33,068 nt of DNA from Corynebacterium sputi DSM 45148 (GCF_000427865.1 NZ_ATYV01000028.1:1-33068); one strand, 5' to 3'; positions 15,931 through 25,669 are shown, counted from the stretch's first letter. Program-made: numbers and translations. Notes: a model not told the origin generated them from the sequence alone.

Positions 15931-17670
15931 TTACATACGACGAACTTGTGAGATCCTCGCCTGCAACTGTTCCGCGGTGCACATCGCTGTCGGAGGACCT
16001 CCACAGACAGTACGGAGATAGTTGTGAATCTGACCGTGCGGCTTGCCTGTTCGTGCCGATGTCATCGACACGAGGGTGTTCAGCTCCTTGCGCAACCGGG
16101 GCAGATCCTCGGAGACAACAGCGAATCCCCCAGATGATGGGGCCGCTCCCGGTGGGGGTGGGACCACGGGGGCGCTGGGGTCGTCGGGAAGCTCAATCTT
16201 TTGCTTTTCGCGTTTCGCCTCAATGGTGCGCGAGGCAAGCTGCTCCTCCTGCCGCTTCTGCAGAAGCGTCTTCATCTGAGAAGCATCAAGCAAGCCCGGC
16301 AGACCAAGGTAGTCAGCCTCCTCATCAGAGCCAGCGATGGTCGCGGTGCCGTAGGAGGAGCCGTCGTAGATCAAGTAGTCGAGCTCCGCATCCGCACCGA
16401 GAGATTCGTACGCAGGGACCTCGTCAGGCTCGGAAACGCGCTTATTCGCCTCCACGACCAACTCGTCGTCCCAGCCCTCATTTGGTCGGTGCGGCTTTCC
16501 CAGCACGTGATTGCGCTGCGCCTCCATCTGCGAGGCCAGATCGAGCAAGACTGGCACCGAAGGAAGGAACACCGAGGCAGTCTCGCCCCGGGTACGCGAT
16601 CGCACGAAACGGCCAATTGCCTGGGCGAAGAACAGCGGAGTCGAAGAACTCGTGGCATAGACACCTACGGCCAGACGCGGCACGTCAACGCCCTCAGACA
16701 CCATGCGGACGGCGACCATCCACTCGTCATTGGATTCGGAGAACTCAGCGATGCGCTCAGAGCTACCTGCTTCATCAGAGAGGACAAGCGCGACGGGGGT
16801 CGTGCTCATCCGCTCGAGGATTTTCTTGTAGGCCCTCGCCGACTTCGCGTCGGTCGCGATCACCAGACCACCGGCGTCTGGAACTTGCTCACGCATCTGC
16901 ACCAGCCTGGTGTGCGCAGCCCGCAGCACCGACGGCATCCAATCACCGTTAGGATCCAGCGCCGTGCGCCAGGCACGAGTCGTCTCCTCCGGGGACATGA
17001 TCTCGCCAATCCGCGCGTTGAACTCCTCGCCGGCAGAATCGCGCCACCGCGCCTCACCTGAGTACGCGAGGAAAACCACTGGCCTCACGACGTTGTCGTG
17101 CAGAGCCTCCCGATAGCCATACGTGTAGTCGGACTCCGAGACGCGGTTGCCCTCAGCGTCCTCGGAGTAACGCACGAACGGAATCGCCGCATCATCGGAC
17201 CGGAACGGCGTACCAGTCAGACACAGGCGCCTAGTGACGTGCGAGTACGCCTCGGCGATGCCTTCACCCCAGCTCTTGGCGTCACCTCCGTGGTGCACCT
17301 CGTCGAGGATCACCATGGTCCGCTTCGACGTGGCGATGGCGTGGTGCTTGTACGGGTGCACCGCGACCTGCGCATACGTCACAACGATCCCGTGGTAGGA
17401 CGGGTTCATCACACCACCGGAGTTGCTGAAGTTGGGGTCCAGCTGTATTCCGGAACGTGCCGCCGACTGCGCCCACTGCACCTTCAGGTGCTCGGTCGGT
17501 ACGACAACGATCACGCGGTCAACCGTTCGGTTCGCCAGCAATTCACCGGCGAGCCGCAGGGCGAAGGTCGTTTTACCTGCGCCCGGGGTCGCTACCGCGA
17601 GAAAGTCCTTCGGGTTCGTGGCGAGGTATTTGTCGAGCGCTTCCCTCTGCCACTGTCGTAGTCCGTTCAC
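15931..17670 (-). CDS. SF2 DEAD/DEAH-type helicase with uncharacterised C-terminus
   Basis: This is a 579-residue superfamily 2 ATPase. Motif I is ATPGAGKTT (28-36), motif II is DEVH (123-126), motif III is LTGTPFRSDD, and the second RecA-like domain carries VSEGVDVPRLAVGVYATSS and motif VI QAIGRFVRSR. This pattern is nearest to ResIII/SSL2-like DNA translocases. The last ~200 residues contain a charged helical region (LLQKRQEEQLASRTIEAKREK) and a proline-rich linker, and match nothing I recognise. The GTG start overlaps the DUF3039 stop as GTGA, so the two proteins are probably made together. Its substrate and role are unknown; DNA repair or restriction-like roles are guesses. Confidence 0.87.
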   Translation of the reverse strand: MNGLRQWQREALDKYLATNPKDFLAVATPGAGKTTFALRLAGELLANRTVDRVIVVVPTEHLKVQWAQSAARSGIQLDPNFSNSGGVMNPSYHGIVVTYAQVAVHPYKHHAIATSKRTMVILDEVHHGGDAKSWGEGIAEAYSHVTRRLCLTGTPFRSDDAAIPFVRYSEDAEGNRVSESDYTYGYREALHDNVVRPVVFLAYSGEARWRDSAGEEFNARIGEIMSPEETTRAWRTALDPNGDWMPSVLRAAHTRLVQMREQVPDAGGLVIATDAKSARAYKKILERMSTTPVALVLSDEAGSSERIAEFSESNDEWMVAVRMVSEGVDVPRLAVGVYATSSSTPLFFAQAIGRFVRSRTRGETASVFLPSVPVLLDLASQMEAQRNHVLGKPHRPNEGWDDELVVEANKRVSEPDEVPAYESLGADAELDYLIYDGSSYGTATIAGSDEEADYLGLPGLLDASQMKTLLQKRQEEQLASRTIEAKREKQKIELPDDPSAPVVPPPPGAAPSSGGFAVVSEDLPRLRKELNTLVSMTSARTGKPHGQIHNYLRTVCGGPPTAMCTAEQLQARISQVRRM

Positions 17671-17915
17671 TTACGGCGCAGCGTCTTGTAGATCCGCTCG
17701 CAATCCGGGCACACCGGGGATCCCGGCTTCGCGGACTTCTTCACCGGGAAGGTCTCACCGCACAGTGCGACGACGTATGCACCATTGACCGCGGAGTTCA
17801 CGATCTTGTCCTTCTTTACATAGTGAAAGAACTTGGGGGTGTCGTCCTGCGTCGTCTCATCGGTCGAGATGTCTGGGCGTTCGATGGTCTTGGTAGTTGT
17901 CAGCGGCGTAGTCAC
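17667..17915 (-). CDS. DUF3039 small zinc-ribbon-like protein
   Basis: This is an 82-residue protein of the actinobacterial DUF3039 family. After a threonine-rich N-terminus comes FHYVKKDKIVNSAVNGAYVVALCGE and a C-terminal CPDCERIYKTLRRK. The single C and the CPDC pair could form a metal site with a histidine. The basic end may contact nucleic acid. The start is GTG at 17915, with CAAAAT seven bases before it, a weak leaderless-type -10. It is the first gene of a pair with the SF2 helicase (GTGA overlap) and is divergent from the DUF3099 gene. Its function is not known; a helper of the helicase is inferred from gene order. Confidence 0.82.
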   Translation of the reverse strand: MTTPLTTTKTIERPDISTDETTQDDTPKFFHYVKKDKIVNSAVNGAYVVALCGETFPVKKSAKPGSPVCPDCERIYKTLRRK

Positions 17916-17974
17916 GTCCCTGATTTTGCCCGATTGACCCGTGAGCGCAAGTATCGGTGCCCCGGACCGAGGAG

Positions 17975-17980
17975 TACCGT
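17975..17980 (+). promoter_or_regulatory. -10 element of the DUF3099 gene (leaderless)
   Basis: TACCGT is followed by seven bases and the ATG at 17988, the same geometry as at ppgK and the DUF3093 gene. Confidence 0.4.
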
Positions 17981-17987
17981 GTCCTCC

Positions 17988-18413
17988 ATGTCACAAGGCC
18001 GTCGCCGAAAACGCAGTGAACCGGCGCTGATCACCAACGTAGGCAAGTCCGCCGGACAGTATTACCGGTACCGCCGGCGCACCTACCAGATCCTCCAATG
18101 GTCCAGGATTCCGCTCCTGGGCCTGGCCTACCTGTTCATTGTGGTGTGGGAGAATTTCCTGCTGGGTGCAATCGTGACGATCGTCAGCGTGCCGCTTCCG
18201 TGGATCGCGGTAGTCATCGCTAACACGCACGGTCAACGCCACGACAAACGTGAACCGAGGGTTTACAAGCCTGGTGTTGAACGTGAACGGCGCAGGCGGG
18301 AAGAAGAGCTCCGCAAGCAACTCGAGTCTGGCGAGCCCAGGGCGATCGGGAGCCAGCCCTTCATCATCGACTCCGAATCCACACAACCTGACAACGAGGA
18401 CAACAATCCATGA
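17988..18413 (+). CDS. DUF3099 membrane protein
   Basis: This 141-residue protein has a basic N-terminus (MSQGRRRKRSEPALITNVGKS), two hydrophobic segments (from IPLLGLAYLFIVVW and from LLGAIVTIVSVPLPWIAVVIA), and a long charged helical tail (ERERRRREEELRKQLE) likely on the cytoplasmic side. DUF3099 is an actinobacterial family without assigned function. The open frame runs upstream to 17457, but that region is antisense to DUF3039 and the helicase, and the -10 element fixes the start at 17988. The stop overlaps the next gene's ATG (ATGA), so it is coupled to the methyltransferase. Confidence 0.83.
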   Translation: MSQGRRRKRSEPALITNVGKSAGQYYRYRRRTYQILQWSRIPLLGLAYLFIVVWENFLLGAIVTIVSVPLPWIAVVIANTHGQRHDKREPRVYKPGVERERRRREEELRKQLESGEPRAIGSQPFIIDSESTQPDNEDNNP

Positions 18414-19945
18414 CCTTCCCCGCTTCCCCCACCGATGCCGCACTGGAGGAGTTCGTATCGGTGGCCCCTGCTGTGGCCGAGGAGCTCCAGGCTGCCGGAT
18501 TCTCGGTGGACGGTCTGCAGAACCTCCTAGGTGCGGATGGTGTCGCTGCAATGGATCGAGGCGAGCCAGAAGCGGTCGCCTCGGCAGCGAGGCACAAACG
18601 CTCACCACTTTCGACGCTGATCGATGGTGTGATCATCGGCGATCCAGCCCAGCTCGACGAGGTGCTGTCACCGGAGGTTTTCTCAAGACTCACCGAGCTC
18701 GGTGTAATTGCCCCGCTTTGCGACGGTTATGTCCTCACCCTCGACATTCGCCCTATCCACCTGCACGGCCGTGAGGTGTTGGTTTTCTCAGACCGTGACG
18801 CCTCGATGCGCCCCCATGTGCCGCAGCGACACCACGTACCTGGAGTGGGACGGGCGTCCTGGTCCTTGATCGACATCTCCCCGGCCGGCCCGACGGATTC
18901 AGTCCTCGATCTCGGCGCCGGCTGCGGTGTCCAGGCTGCGGGCCAACTAGATGCCAGATCCATCGTGGCCACTGACATCAGCGAACGCGCGAACAGCCTA
19001 GCCAGGGCTACGTTGAGCGCCGCTGGCCGGTCAGACGCAGAGGTCCTGGCTGGAAGCTGGTTTGAGCCAGTCGAGGGGCGACAGTTCTCCCGCATCGTTG
19101 CGAACCCTCCATTTGTCGTCGGGCCCCCGTCGGTCGAGCATGTCTACCGCGATTCAGGACTCGACTTGGACGGCGCCACAGAGACCACGGTCCGAGGCGC
19201 AGCGAACCACCTAGAAATTGACGGCACCGCGCATATCCTCGGCTCCTGGGCGCATGTAGGCGACCAAGGCTGGGAAGCACGGGTGGCATCCTGGATCCCG
19301 GAGCACGGAGTTGAGGCGTGGATCGTCCAGCGAGATGTCGTTGGACCCGCGGAGTACGCCGGCACCTGGCTGCGAGATGAGTCGATTGACCCACGCTCGC
19401 ATGACGGCAGGGAGCGGATGCGTCACTGGCTGGACCATTTCGAATTCTCGGACGTGCGTGGCGTCGGTTTCGGATATATCTCACTCCAGCGCATCGACGG
19501 GCCCTCATCGGTGGTCTGCGAAGAGCTCCCGCAGGCATTAGGCGGGCCCTTCCATCTGGAGGTTTCCGAACACTTTGCTCGCTCTGCCTGGCTACGAGAA
19601 GCAGAAAAGGACTCCATCCTCGACTCTCAGTATCTATTGCGCCCCGGAATCGCTGTGGAACGCATTGAGCTCACCGACACTGAGGCAGGACAGGGTTTCG
19701 CTCCCGAGGCCTTACGGATCACGCGAACCGATGGCCCGCGTTGGAGCCACGATGTCGACGAATCGGTTCTCGCCGTGCTCCGCGCCATCCACCCCGACGC
19801 GCCTCTGTCGTTCACCCTGGAACTGCTGACCGACTTCGGGCGCTTCGGCGACGCTGACCCTGACGAAGTACGGGAATCCATGATCCCGGTCGTCGTGGAC
19901 TTGGTACGACACGGTTTCTTGATCCCCACTGACATCCTCGATTAA
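18410..19945 (+). CDS. Class I SAM-dependent methyltransferase (HemK/RlmG-like)
   Basis: This is a 511-residue protein. The first ~150 residues form an all-alpha region of the type found in actinobacterial homologs (DUF7059-like). Motif [13 protein letters not shown] and motif IV NPPF ([12 protein letters not shown]) define an N5-glutamine or N6-adenine type methyltransferase domain, since the NPPF motif contacts a planar amino group. A C-terminal ~200-residue domain follows ([11 protein letters not shown] onward). The target could be a release factor, a ribosomal protein or RNA; sequence alone does not decide. The ATG overlaps the DUF3099 stop. The downstream dtd gene begins 11 bp after its stop, so the three are probably one operon. 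Confidence 0.85.
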   Translation: MTFPASPTDAALEEFVSVAPAVAEELQAAGFSVDGLQNLLGADGVAAMDRGEPEAVASAARHKRSPLSTLIDGVIIGDPAQLDEVLSPEVFSRLTELGVIAPLCDGYVLTLDIRPIHLHGREVLVFSDRDASMRPHVPQRHHVPGVGRASWSLIDISPAGPTDSVLDLGAGCGVQAAGQLDARSIVATDISERANSLARATLSAAGRSDAEVLAGSWFEPVEGRQFSRIVANPPFVVGPPSVEHVYRDSGLDLDGATETTVRGAANHLEIDGTAHILGSWAHVGDQGWEARVASWIPEHGVEAWIVQRDVVGPAEYAGTWLRDESIDPRSHDGRERMRHWLDHFEFSDVRGVGFGYISLQRIDGPSSVVCEELPQALGGPFHLEVSEHFARSAWLREAEKDSILDSQYLLRPGIAVERIELTDTEAGQGFAPEALRITRTDGPRWSHDVDESVLAVLRAIHPDAPLSFTLELLTDFGRFGDADPDEVRESMIPVVVDLVRHGFLIPTDILD

Positions 19946-19956
19946 AGGAGGCCCAT

Positions 19957-20391
19957 GTGAAAGCAGTTCTCACCCGCGTGACCGAGGCCCGTGTGGTCGT
20001 CGACGGAGAGACAGTAGGGGAAATCAACGGTGGCGACACCGGCGGAGTCCTGGCACTGGTCGGGGTTGGGCGCGACGACGGCCCAGAGGCGTGGAAGACG
20101 ATGGCCCGCAAGATCGCAGACCTGAGAATCCTCGACGGAGAGCGCTCCGCTACTGACGCTGGTGCTCCAATCCTTCTCGTCAGCCAATTCACACTCATGG
20201 GTGCCACTGCGAAGGGACGACGCCCCTCATGGTCGGACGCGGCACCTGGAGCAGATGCTGAGAAAACGCTTGGAATGATTGTCGATGATCTAAGAGGACG
20301 CGGACTCACTGTCGAGACGGGAGTATTCGGCGCAATGATGAAAGTTGAATCGGTAAATGACGGGCCATTTACGCTGCTCGTAGACTGTTAA
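19957..20391 (+). CDS. dtd: D-aminoacyl-tRNA deacylase
   Basis: This 144-residue enzyme hydrolyses D-amino acids (and mischarged glycine) from tRNA, keeping D-residues out of proteins. The two active-site motifs are present: SQFTL (residues 76-80) and NDGPFT (134-139), which pair across the dimer interface. Length is as expected for bacterial Dtd. The start is GTG at 19957, with a near-perfect AAAGGAGG five bases upstream. It is the last gene of the DUF3099-methyltransferase-dtd run and lies 95 bp before sigB. Confidence 0.95.
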   Translation: MKAVLTRVTEARVVVDGETVGEINGGDTGGVLALVGVGRDDGPEAWKTMARKIADLRILDGERSATDAGAPILLVSQFTLMGATAKGRRPSWSDAAPGADAEKTLGMIVDDLRGRGLTVETGVFGAMMKVESVNDGPFTLLVDC

Positions 20392-20422
20392 CGATTTATT
20401 TCAAACTTTTTTTCAATTTTCC

Positions 20423-20451
20423 GGAACATTCTCTCTGCATCGGTCGTTATT
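20423..20451 (+). promoter_or_regulatory. SigH-type promoter of sigB
   Basis: GGAACA (20423-20428) and CGTTAT (20445-20450) fit the actinobacterial SigH consensus GGAA / GTT, with 17 bases between GGAACA and GTT. SigH control of sigB is established in C. glutamicum. An AT-rich tract lies just upstream. The leader carries AGGAGG before the sigB ATG. Confidence 0.75.
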
Positions 20452-20486
20452 AGAACAAGAGACTTCGACACAGGAGGCTAGGGTTC

Positions 20487-21473
20487 ATGACTACTGCAGA
20501 ACGAAATGCTGGGAAGCAGGAAAACACCGTAGACCGTGGGCGTCGCTCCGGGAACAATGAGAACCCGTCGCAGGATCTCGTCCGGGTCTATCTCAACGGA
20601 ATCGGTAAGACCGCTCTTCTGACCGCAGAAGAAGAGGTTGAACTTGCGCAGCGGATTGAGGTCGGTGTTTATGCCGAACATCTGCTCTCTTCCGGCGAAA
20701 AGGTGACACGTGCACAAAAGCGTGACATGAAGGTTCTGGTTAAAGAAGGAAATGCGGCACGATCGCATCTGCTGGAAGCCAACCTTCGATTGGTTGTCTC
20801 TCTGGCGAAGCGTTACACCGGCCGTGGAATGCCTCTCTTGGATCTCATCCAGGAAGGAAACCTCGGACTGATCCGCGCCATGGAGAAGTTTGACTACACC
20901 AAGGGCTTCAAGTTCTCCACGTACGCCACCTGGTGGATTCGTCAGGCCATTACCCGCGGTATGGCCGATCAGTCCCGCACCATCCGCCTCCCAGTCCATC
21001 TCGTTGAGCAGGTCAACAAGATTTCGCGCATTAAGCGCGAGCTCTACCAGCAGCTCGGCCGAGAGGCTACCCATGAAGAACTCGCCGACGAAGCTGGAAT
21101 TCCGGAGGAGAAGATCGAACTTCTGCTCCGTCAGTCGCGCGACCCGGTGAGCCTGGATATGCCGGTCGGCACCGATGAGGAAGCACCCCTCGGAGACTTT
21201 ATCGAGGATTCGGACGCAACTGACGCGGAGGAAGCTGTCGTCGCAATCCTGCGCCATCACGATGTCCAGGGTGTGCTCCACACCCTGGAAGAGCGTGAGC
21301 GTGAGGTCGTTAAGCTCCGCTACGGTCTGGACGACGGAATGCCGCGCACTCTGGATCAGATCGGTCGTCACTTCGGCCTGTCCCGTGAGCGCGTCCGCCA
21401 GATTGAGCGTGAGGTCATGGCGAAGCTGCGGGAGGGCGAGCGCGCGAACAAGTTGCGCGCGTATGCTGGCTAA
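20487..21473 (+). CDS. sigB: Group 2 sigma factor SigB
   Basis: This 328-residue sigma-70 protein lacks the long lysine-rich tail of SigA. Region 1.2 is [17 protein letters not shown]; region 2 includes [26 protein letters not shown] and [20 protein letters not shown]; region 4.2 is [20 protein letters not shown]. It is the general stress and stationary-phase alternative to SigA and should read similar promoters, because the recognition helices are nearly the same. The ATG at 20487 has AGGAGG ten bases upstream. Regulation is likely through the SigH-type promoter. The neighbours dtxR and galE downstream match the standard corynebacterial order. Confidence 0.95.
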   Translation: MTTAERNAGKQENTVDRGRRSGNNENPSQDLVRVYLNGIGKTALLTAEEEVELAQRIEVGVYAEHLLSSGEKVTRAQKRDMKVLVKEGNAARSHLLEANLRLVVSLAKRYTGRGMPLLDLIQEGNLGLIRAMEKFDYTKGFKFSTYATWWIRQAITRGMADQSRTIRLPVHLVEQVNKISRIKRELYQQLGREATHEELADEAGIPEEKIELLLRQSRDPVSLDMPVGTDEEAPLGDFIEDSDATDAEEAVVAILRHHDVQGVLHTLEEREREVVKLRYGLDDGMPRTLDQIGRHFGLSRERVRQIEREVMAKLREGERANKLRAYAG

Positions 21474-21499
21474 ACGTGCTTAACCAGAACGAATGATCG

Positions 21500-21536
21500 A
21501 AGCGGGACAGGGTGCCACACACCCTGTCCCGCTTTT
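21500..21536 (+). terminator. Terminator after sigB
   Basis: A 15-bp perfect stem (AAGCGGGACAGGGTG and its complement) with a CCACA loop is followed by a short T run. It separates sigB from dtxR. Confidence 0.88.
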
Positions 21537-21563
21537 GAGTTATCCTATGTTCACGATGCATAA

Positions 21564-21589
21564 CCCCAGCTCTTTTCAATGAGCCGGGG
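21564..21589 (+). other. Hairpin in the dtxR leader
   Basis: CCCCAGCTC and GAGCCGGGG form a 9-bp stem with one A-C mismatch and an 8-nt loop, 37 bp before the dtxR start. It is not followed by T residues, so it is more likely a leader structure or protein site than a terminator. Confidence 0.4.
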
Positions 21590-21625
21590 CATGTGAAAAG
21601 AATTCATAAGACCGGAGGACGTTAC

Positions 21626-22309
21626 GTGAGAGACCTGGTAGACACCACGGAGATGTACCTGCGCACCATCTTTGAACTCGAAGAAGAAGGAATCGTTCCC
21701 CTTCGTGCGCGAATCGCCGAGCGTCTGGACCAGTCCGGCCCGACAGTGAGTCAGACCGTCGCACGCATGGAGCGCGATGGTCTCGTGACCGTCGCCCCGG
21801 ACCGCAGCTTGAAGCTGTCTGAAGAAGGACGTGCCCACGCGACGGCCGTCATGCGCAAGCACCGCCTCGCAGAGCGGCTGCTAACCGATGTCATCGGGCT
21901 CGAGTGGGATCGAGTCCACGACGAGGCGTGCCGCTGGGAGCACGTCATGTCTGAGGAAGTCGAGCGCAAGCTCGTCAAGGTCTTGGACGAGTACACCGTC
22001 TCCCCCTTCGGCAACCCGATTCCGGGTCTGGAAGAGCTGGACGCACCGGAGTTAGCTGCCTCAGATGACTTGTCGGTGCGTCTTCCCCAGCTTCCTGAGG
22101 GCGGAGTCAAGGCTGTCACCATCACCCAGATCAACGAGATCCTCCAGGTCGAGCCGACGTACATGAAGCGCCTGCACGCTGCTGGCATTCTGCCGGGAGC
22201 GGACGCCGAGGTGGAGATCCACAACGGCCGCATTACGTTGAGCCGGGGTGACCACTCCCTCGACCTGCCTGCCGACCTCGCCCACGCGGTGATGGTGATC
22301 CCGAAGTGA
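21626..22309 (+). CDS. dtxR: Iron-dependent transcriptional repressor DtxR
   Basis: This 227-residue repressor binds Fe2+ and then iron-box operators to shut off iron uptake genes. All ligands known from C. diphtheriae DtxR are at the same positions: M10, C102, E105 and H106 (primary site) and H79, E83 and H98 (ancillary site). The winged helix with [20 protein letters not shown] is intact, and a C-terminal SH3-like domain is present from about residue 150. I chose GTG 21626 (preceded by GGAGG), which gives the family start [15 protein letters not shown]; the frame is open to 21593. galE overlaps its stop (GTGA). A likely target is the siderophore operon at 843-4745. Confidence 0.96.
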   Translation: MRDLVDTTEMYLRTIFELEEEGIVPLRARIAERLDQSGPTVSQTVARMERDGLVTVAPDRSLKLSEEGRAHATAVMRKHRLAERLLTDVIGLEWDRVHDEACRWEHVMSEEVERKLVKVLDEYTVSPFGNPIPGLEELDAPELAASDDLSVRLPQLPEGGVKAVTITQINEILQVEPTYMKRLHAAGILPGADAEVEIHNGRITLSRGDHSLDLPADLAHAVMVIPK

Positions 22310-23292
22310 AGCTGCTCGTTACCGGTGGCGCCGGATATGTCGGAGGAGTCACTGCGGCAGTCCTGGCGGACGCCGGCCACTCCGTGACTGTCATCGACAA
22401 TCTGTCGACGGGCAATCGCGATGGTATCCACCCGAACGTCACCTTCATTGAAGGCGACGCTGGGGAATTGGCTCTGGAGGTGCTCTCCTCAGATCACTAC
22501 GACGGAGTCCTCCATTTTGCTGCACGGTCCCTGGTCGGCGAGTCCGTTCAGGAGCCTGCGGAATACTGGCACGCCAACGTCGGAACCACGCTGCAGATCC
22601 TCGACGCGATGCGGGCAACGGGGACTGACAACCTGGTGTTCTCGTCGACTGCTGCAACGTACGGCGAACCGGAGCAAGTGCCGATTACCGAATCGATGCC
22701 GACTGCGCCGACAAACGCATACGGTGCGACGAAGCTGTCGATCGATTACGCGATCACCTCATACGCCCGTGCCTATGGTCTCGGTGCGACAAGCCTGCGG
22801 TACTTCAATGTCGCCGGCGCCTGGGATGGGTTCGGAGAGAACCGCGTCGTCGAGACTCACCTGATCCCCTTGGTACTCCAGGTCGCTTTGGGGCACCGTG
22901 ACAAGATCATGGTCTTCGGCGACGACTGGCCAACTGCAGACGGCACGTGCGTCCGTGACTACATCCATGTGAAGGACCTCGCAGACGCACACCTGCTTGC
23001 TCTGCAGTCCAACACCGCTGGCGATCACCGGATCCTCAACCTCGGCTCGGGAGACGGATACTCCGTCCGCGAAGTCATCGACACCTGTCGAGAAGTCACC
23101 GGACATCCGATCCCCGAGGAAAGTGCGCCTCGCCGTGACGGTGACCCAGCCACTCTCATTGCCTCCTCTGCGAAGGCGATGGAGAACCTTGGTTGGAGCC
23201 CGTCCCGCACCGACCTTTCGACGATCGTCACAGATGCCTGGGAATTCACCTCAGCACTTGGCGGTCGCGCGCATTCAGCGTCGCGAGGCTAG
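22306..23292 (+). CDS. galE: UDP-glucose 4-epimerase
   Basis: This is a 328-residue extended short-chain dehydrogenase that interconverts UDP-glucose and UDP-galactose, supplying galactose for the arabinogalactan of the corynebacterial wall. The NAD-binding GGAGYVGG motif is at residues 7-14, the serine/threonine of the active site is in [11 protein letters not shown], and the catalytic pair is Y139/K143 (YGATK). The GTG start overlaps the dtxR stop as GTGA, the same dtxR-galE coupling seen in other corynebacteria. The stop overlaps the end of the opposite-strand DUF4192 gene. Confidence 0.95.
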   Translation: MKLLVTGGAGYVGGVTAAVLADAGHSVTVIDNLSTGNRDGIHPNVTFIEGDAGELALEVLSSDHYDGVLHFAARSLVGESVQEPAEYWHANVGTTLQILDAMRATGTDNLVFSSTAATYGEPEQVPITESMPTAPTNAYGATKLSIDYAITSYARAYGLGATSLRYFNVAGAWDGFGENRVVETHLIPLVLQVALGHRDKIMVFGDDWPTADGTCVRDYIHVKDLADAHLLALQSNTAGDHRILNLGSGDGYSVREVIDTCREVTGHPIPEESAPRRDGDPATLIASSAKAMENLGWSPSRTDLSTIVTDAWEFTSALGGRAHSASRG

Positions 23293-24350
23293 TCCTCGGA
23301 CCAGATCGCTTCGGCAATCTCCAGGCTGGCTTCGACCATGGTCCCCACGGCCATGGATCCGCAGCCGGCGGAGATCGCCCCCTCGAGTAGCTGAGTTAAT
23401 GAGTGCCCAGGGCACTCGTTGCCCGCTTCCTTCAACGCGGCCACGGCCAGCCCGGTACACCCATTGGCTTCTCGATCAAGTGCGTAGCAGGCCAGCGCAT
23501 TCGCCCGGTACGTGCCGGAGAAACACCTAGCGGCATGGAGCCAGATGGTCCGCATTGCCTCAGCGCGCCTAGAGTCCACGACCATGTGGAACATCATGTC
23601 CCGCACCGTCAGGTCACAGAAGGTACGGGCCACAGTTCTAAGTATCGCGCGGTCAGCCAGTAAATCCATGACTGACTCACGACCATCGACCATCTGGTCG
23701 ATGCAGCCCTCCCAGTCCTGGATCCAGGCCCTCCGCCGCTGGAGCTTCTCCTCCGTAGATCGCTCATTTCGGTCGATTCGCAGGCCTTCGCGTTCCACCT
23801 CCGCCTGAACTGATCGACCGGCATCTACGTCGTCGAATTCGCCCGCTCTGAATCTGGTAAACATCTCAAACTCATCCAGGCAGATGATCTCCCCCACCTC
23901 CCCGAGCGCACGTCCGGCCCTGCCGACAACAGGATCTCCAAGGCGACAAACCACAGCCCCACCGGAATCAGTGAGTGCCTCTCCACCGCGTATCGCTGGG
24001 GTTCCGGCTACCAGCCCAGGAACGGCTCCTACAGCGGTCAGGTCATCCCGGAGACACTCCACGTCGATTCCGCACTGGTCCACCTCCCACCGGGCGGAGA
24101 TGAAGAAAACATGGACCCGCGGAAAATCAGGTGCAAACATCGACACCGCCTCCACGATATTTCGATGAGCCTCACCCGGCTTCAGCTCGAGTTCCCTGAC
24201 CAGGAGCGGACCGCTCTTTTCGAAGGGTGCCTCTTCAGAAAGAGCCATGATCAGCTTTTCCCTCGGGTGGTAACAGAGCACGGCTGGAATGTCGGTGATG
24301 AAGGTGGACAAGGGCATCGGGTCCGGATAACTGAACTGGTGAATCGGCAT
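23289..24350 (-). CDS. DUF4192 family protein
   Basis: This is a ~353-residue cytoplasmic protein of the actinobacterial DUF4192 family. It opens with a domain resembling the family start ([24 protein letters not shown]) and has mixed alpha/beta character with no catalytic motif that I can name. The C-terminal part is rich in alanine and cysteine: [37 protein letters not shown], often seen in the family as a helical repeat of unknown function (quoted here in two parts: [16 protein letters not shown], then [16 protein letters not shown]). ATG 24350 has GGAAGGTG before it and is preferred to 24365. It is divergent from the PAC2 gene. Confidence 0.8.
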   Translation of the reverse strand: MPIHQFSYPDPMPLSTFITDIPAVLCYHPREKLIMALSEEAPFEKSGPLLVRELELKPGEAHRNIVEAVSMFAPDFPRVHVFFISARWEVDQCGIDVECLRDDLTAVGAVPGLVAGTPAIRGGEALTDSGGAVVCRLGDPVVGRAGRALGEVGEIICLDEFEMFTRFRAGEFDDVDAGRSVQAEVEREGLRIDRNERSTEEKLQRRRAWIQDWEGCIDQMVDGRESVMDLLADRAILRTVARTFCDLTVRDMMFHMVVDSRRAEAMRTIWLHAARCFSGTYRANALACYALDREANGCTGLAVAALKEAGNECPGHSLTQLLEGAISAGCGSMAVGTMVEASLEIAEAIWSED

Positions 24351-24479
24351 GACGTCACCTTCCACCGATGCACCTGCACCAGAGCGCCTCCGCAGAACGT
24401 CACGCTCAGCAAATGTGGAGGAAATCCGAACAGTGGAATACTTGATGAAACATCACTGTTGTCATAGGCACGAAGCAAC

Positions 24480-24505
24480 GGAAGTCACTGTCATTGGTGA
24501 CTTCC
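24480..24505. promoter_or_regulatory. Perfect 9-bp inverted repeat upstream of the PAC2 gene
   Basis: GGAAGTCAC, eight bases, GTGACTTCC. It lies 25 bp before the PAC2 start in the divergent DUF4192/PAC2 intergenic region. The spacing suits a dimeric repressor operator or a leader hairpin. No known regulator motif is matched. Confidence 0.5.
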
Positions 24506-24529
24506 ATACGTCAGAAGGGACGTCGGTAC

Positions 24530-25669
24530 ATGAGCCAGGATCGCAATCGACACTTCGTCAACGAGACAGGTGCCTCTGTTCCGGAGGTATGGAAGTCCCC
24601 TGACGGCCAACTGACACTTATCGTCGCACTCCAAGGGTATGCAGACGCCGGTCAGGCTGTTGGCCATGCCGGGGAGCTACTCCTAGAGGAACTTGACCAC
24701 CGCACCCTCGCCTCCTTCAATTCCGAAGAATTGCTGGACTATCGATCCCGTCGACCTCCAGTCACGATGGAAGGTAGCCGGATCCGCGAGGTGAAGAACC
24801 TGGAGTTGACTCTCGACGCAGTCAAGGACAACTCCGGTGCGCCATTCCTCCTACTGACCGGCCCTGAGCCGGACTTCCGGTGGGACTCATTCTCCACGGC
24901 AGTCGCTGACCTCGCAGAGCAGTACGGCGTCACCCGCACGATTGCTCTGTACTCAGCGCCGATGACAGTGCCGCATACCCGTCCGATGAATATCCTCGCG
25001 CACGGCAATGACGCGAAGGCTCTTGCCGCCAACCACACGTGGGGCCAGAAGTTCGTCATCCCTGGTGCAGCGAGCCTGCGCTTGGAAGACGAGATGGTCA
25101 GGCGCGATCGCATCGCCGTGGGCTTCACCGCTCAGGTACCTCACTATGTGGCGCAGTCGGAGTACCCCGAGGCTGTGCTTGGACTTCTGCGGGCAGTGTC
25201 CGGATCCGGCAGCCTTGATCTGCCACTGGGAGAGCTAGAGCAGGAAGTCGAAAACGTCCGCCAGGTCCTCGACGAGCAGGTTGGCGAATCCGAGGAGATT
25301 CAGCAGGTCGTCAACACTCTCGAGCAGCATTACGACGCTGAGCGGCAGCGGCGCCTGTCCCTGGAGTCCAACCCGTTGATCGGTACAAATGGCAATGTGC
25401 CGACCGCCGATGAACTCGGCGCCGAACTCGAGCAGTTCCTGGCCGGTGAGATTTCCCGAACCGACGGCCGCTTCGAATACCCGGTGACGGATGTCGAGCT
25501 GGTAGAGGAAGTGACTGATCAGGAGGAACTAAAGGAGACACCTGAAGCGGATTCCACCCTGGAGAACTCCTCTGTTGAGGAGCCGAGGGAGGAGGATCAG
25601 GACGTCGGGAAGCATGACGACGGCGCCGATAACCCTCCCCGCTCCTGGCGTAAGTGGTTCCGCAGGTAG
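24530..25669 (+). CDS. PAC2 family protein (proteasome-assembly-chaperone fold)
   Basis: This is a 379-residue protein. The PAC2 core begins near LTLIVALQGYADAGQAVGHA and includes LLLTGPEPDFRWDSF, IALYSAPMTVPHTRP and FTAQVPHYVAQSEYPEAVLGLLRA. A coiled-coil-like helical region (ELEQEVENVRQVLDEQVGES, then EEIQQVVNTLEQHYDAERQRR) follows, and a strongly acidic, probably disordered C-terminus (VEEPREEDQD) ends in a basic WRKWFRR. Bacterial PAC2 proteins are widespread in actinobacteria with no settled role; corynebacteria generally lack a proteasome, so an assembly role is unlikely. ATG 24530 has AAGGGACG upstream. The stop codon coincides with the -10 of the helicase gene downstream. Confidence 0.88.
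   Translation: MSQDRNRHFVNETGASVPEVWKSPDGQLTLIVALQGYADAGQAVGHAGELLLEELDHRTLASFNSEELLDYRSRRPPVTMEGSRIREVKNLELTLDAVKDNSGAPFLLLTGPEPDFRWDSFSTAVADLAEQYGVTRTIALYSAPMTVPHTRPMNILAHGNDAKALAANHTWGQKFVIPGAASLRLEDEMVRRDRIAVGFTAQVPHYVAQSEYPEAVLGLLRAVSGSGSLDLPLGELEQEVENVRQVLDEQVGESEEIQQVVNTLEQHYDAERQRRLSLESNPLIGTNGNVPTADELGAELEQFLAGEISRTDGRFEYPVTDVELVEEVTDQEELKETPEADSTLENSSVEEPREEDQDVGKHDDGADNPPRSWRKWFRR

Noticed and set aside
17457..17987. Upstream extension of the DUF3099 frame
   Set aside because: It is antisense to the helicase and DUF3039, and DUF3099 proteins start near MSQGRRRK; a -10 element sits just before that ATG.
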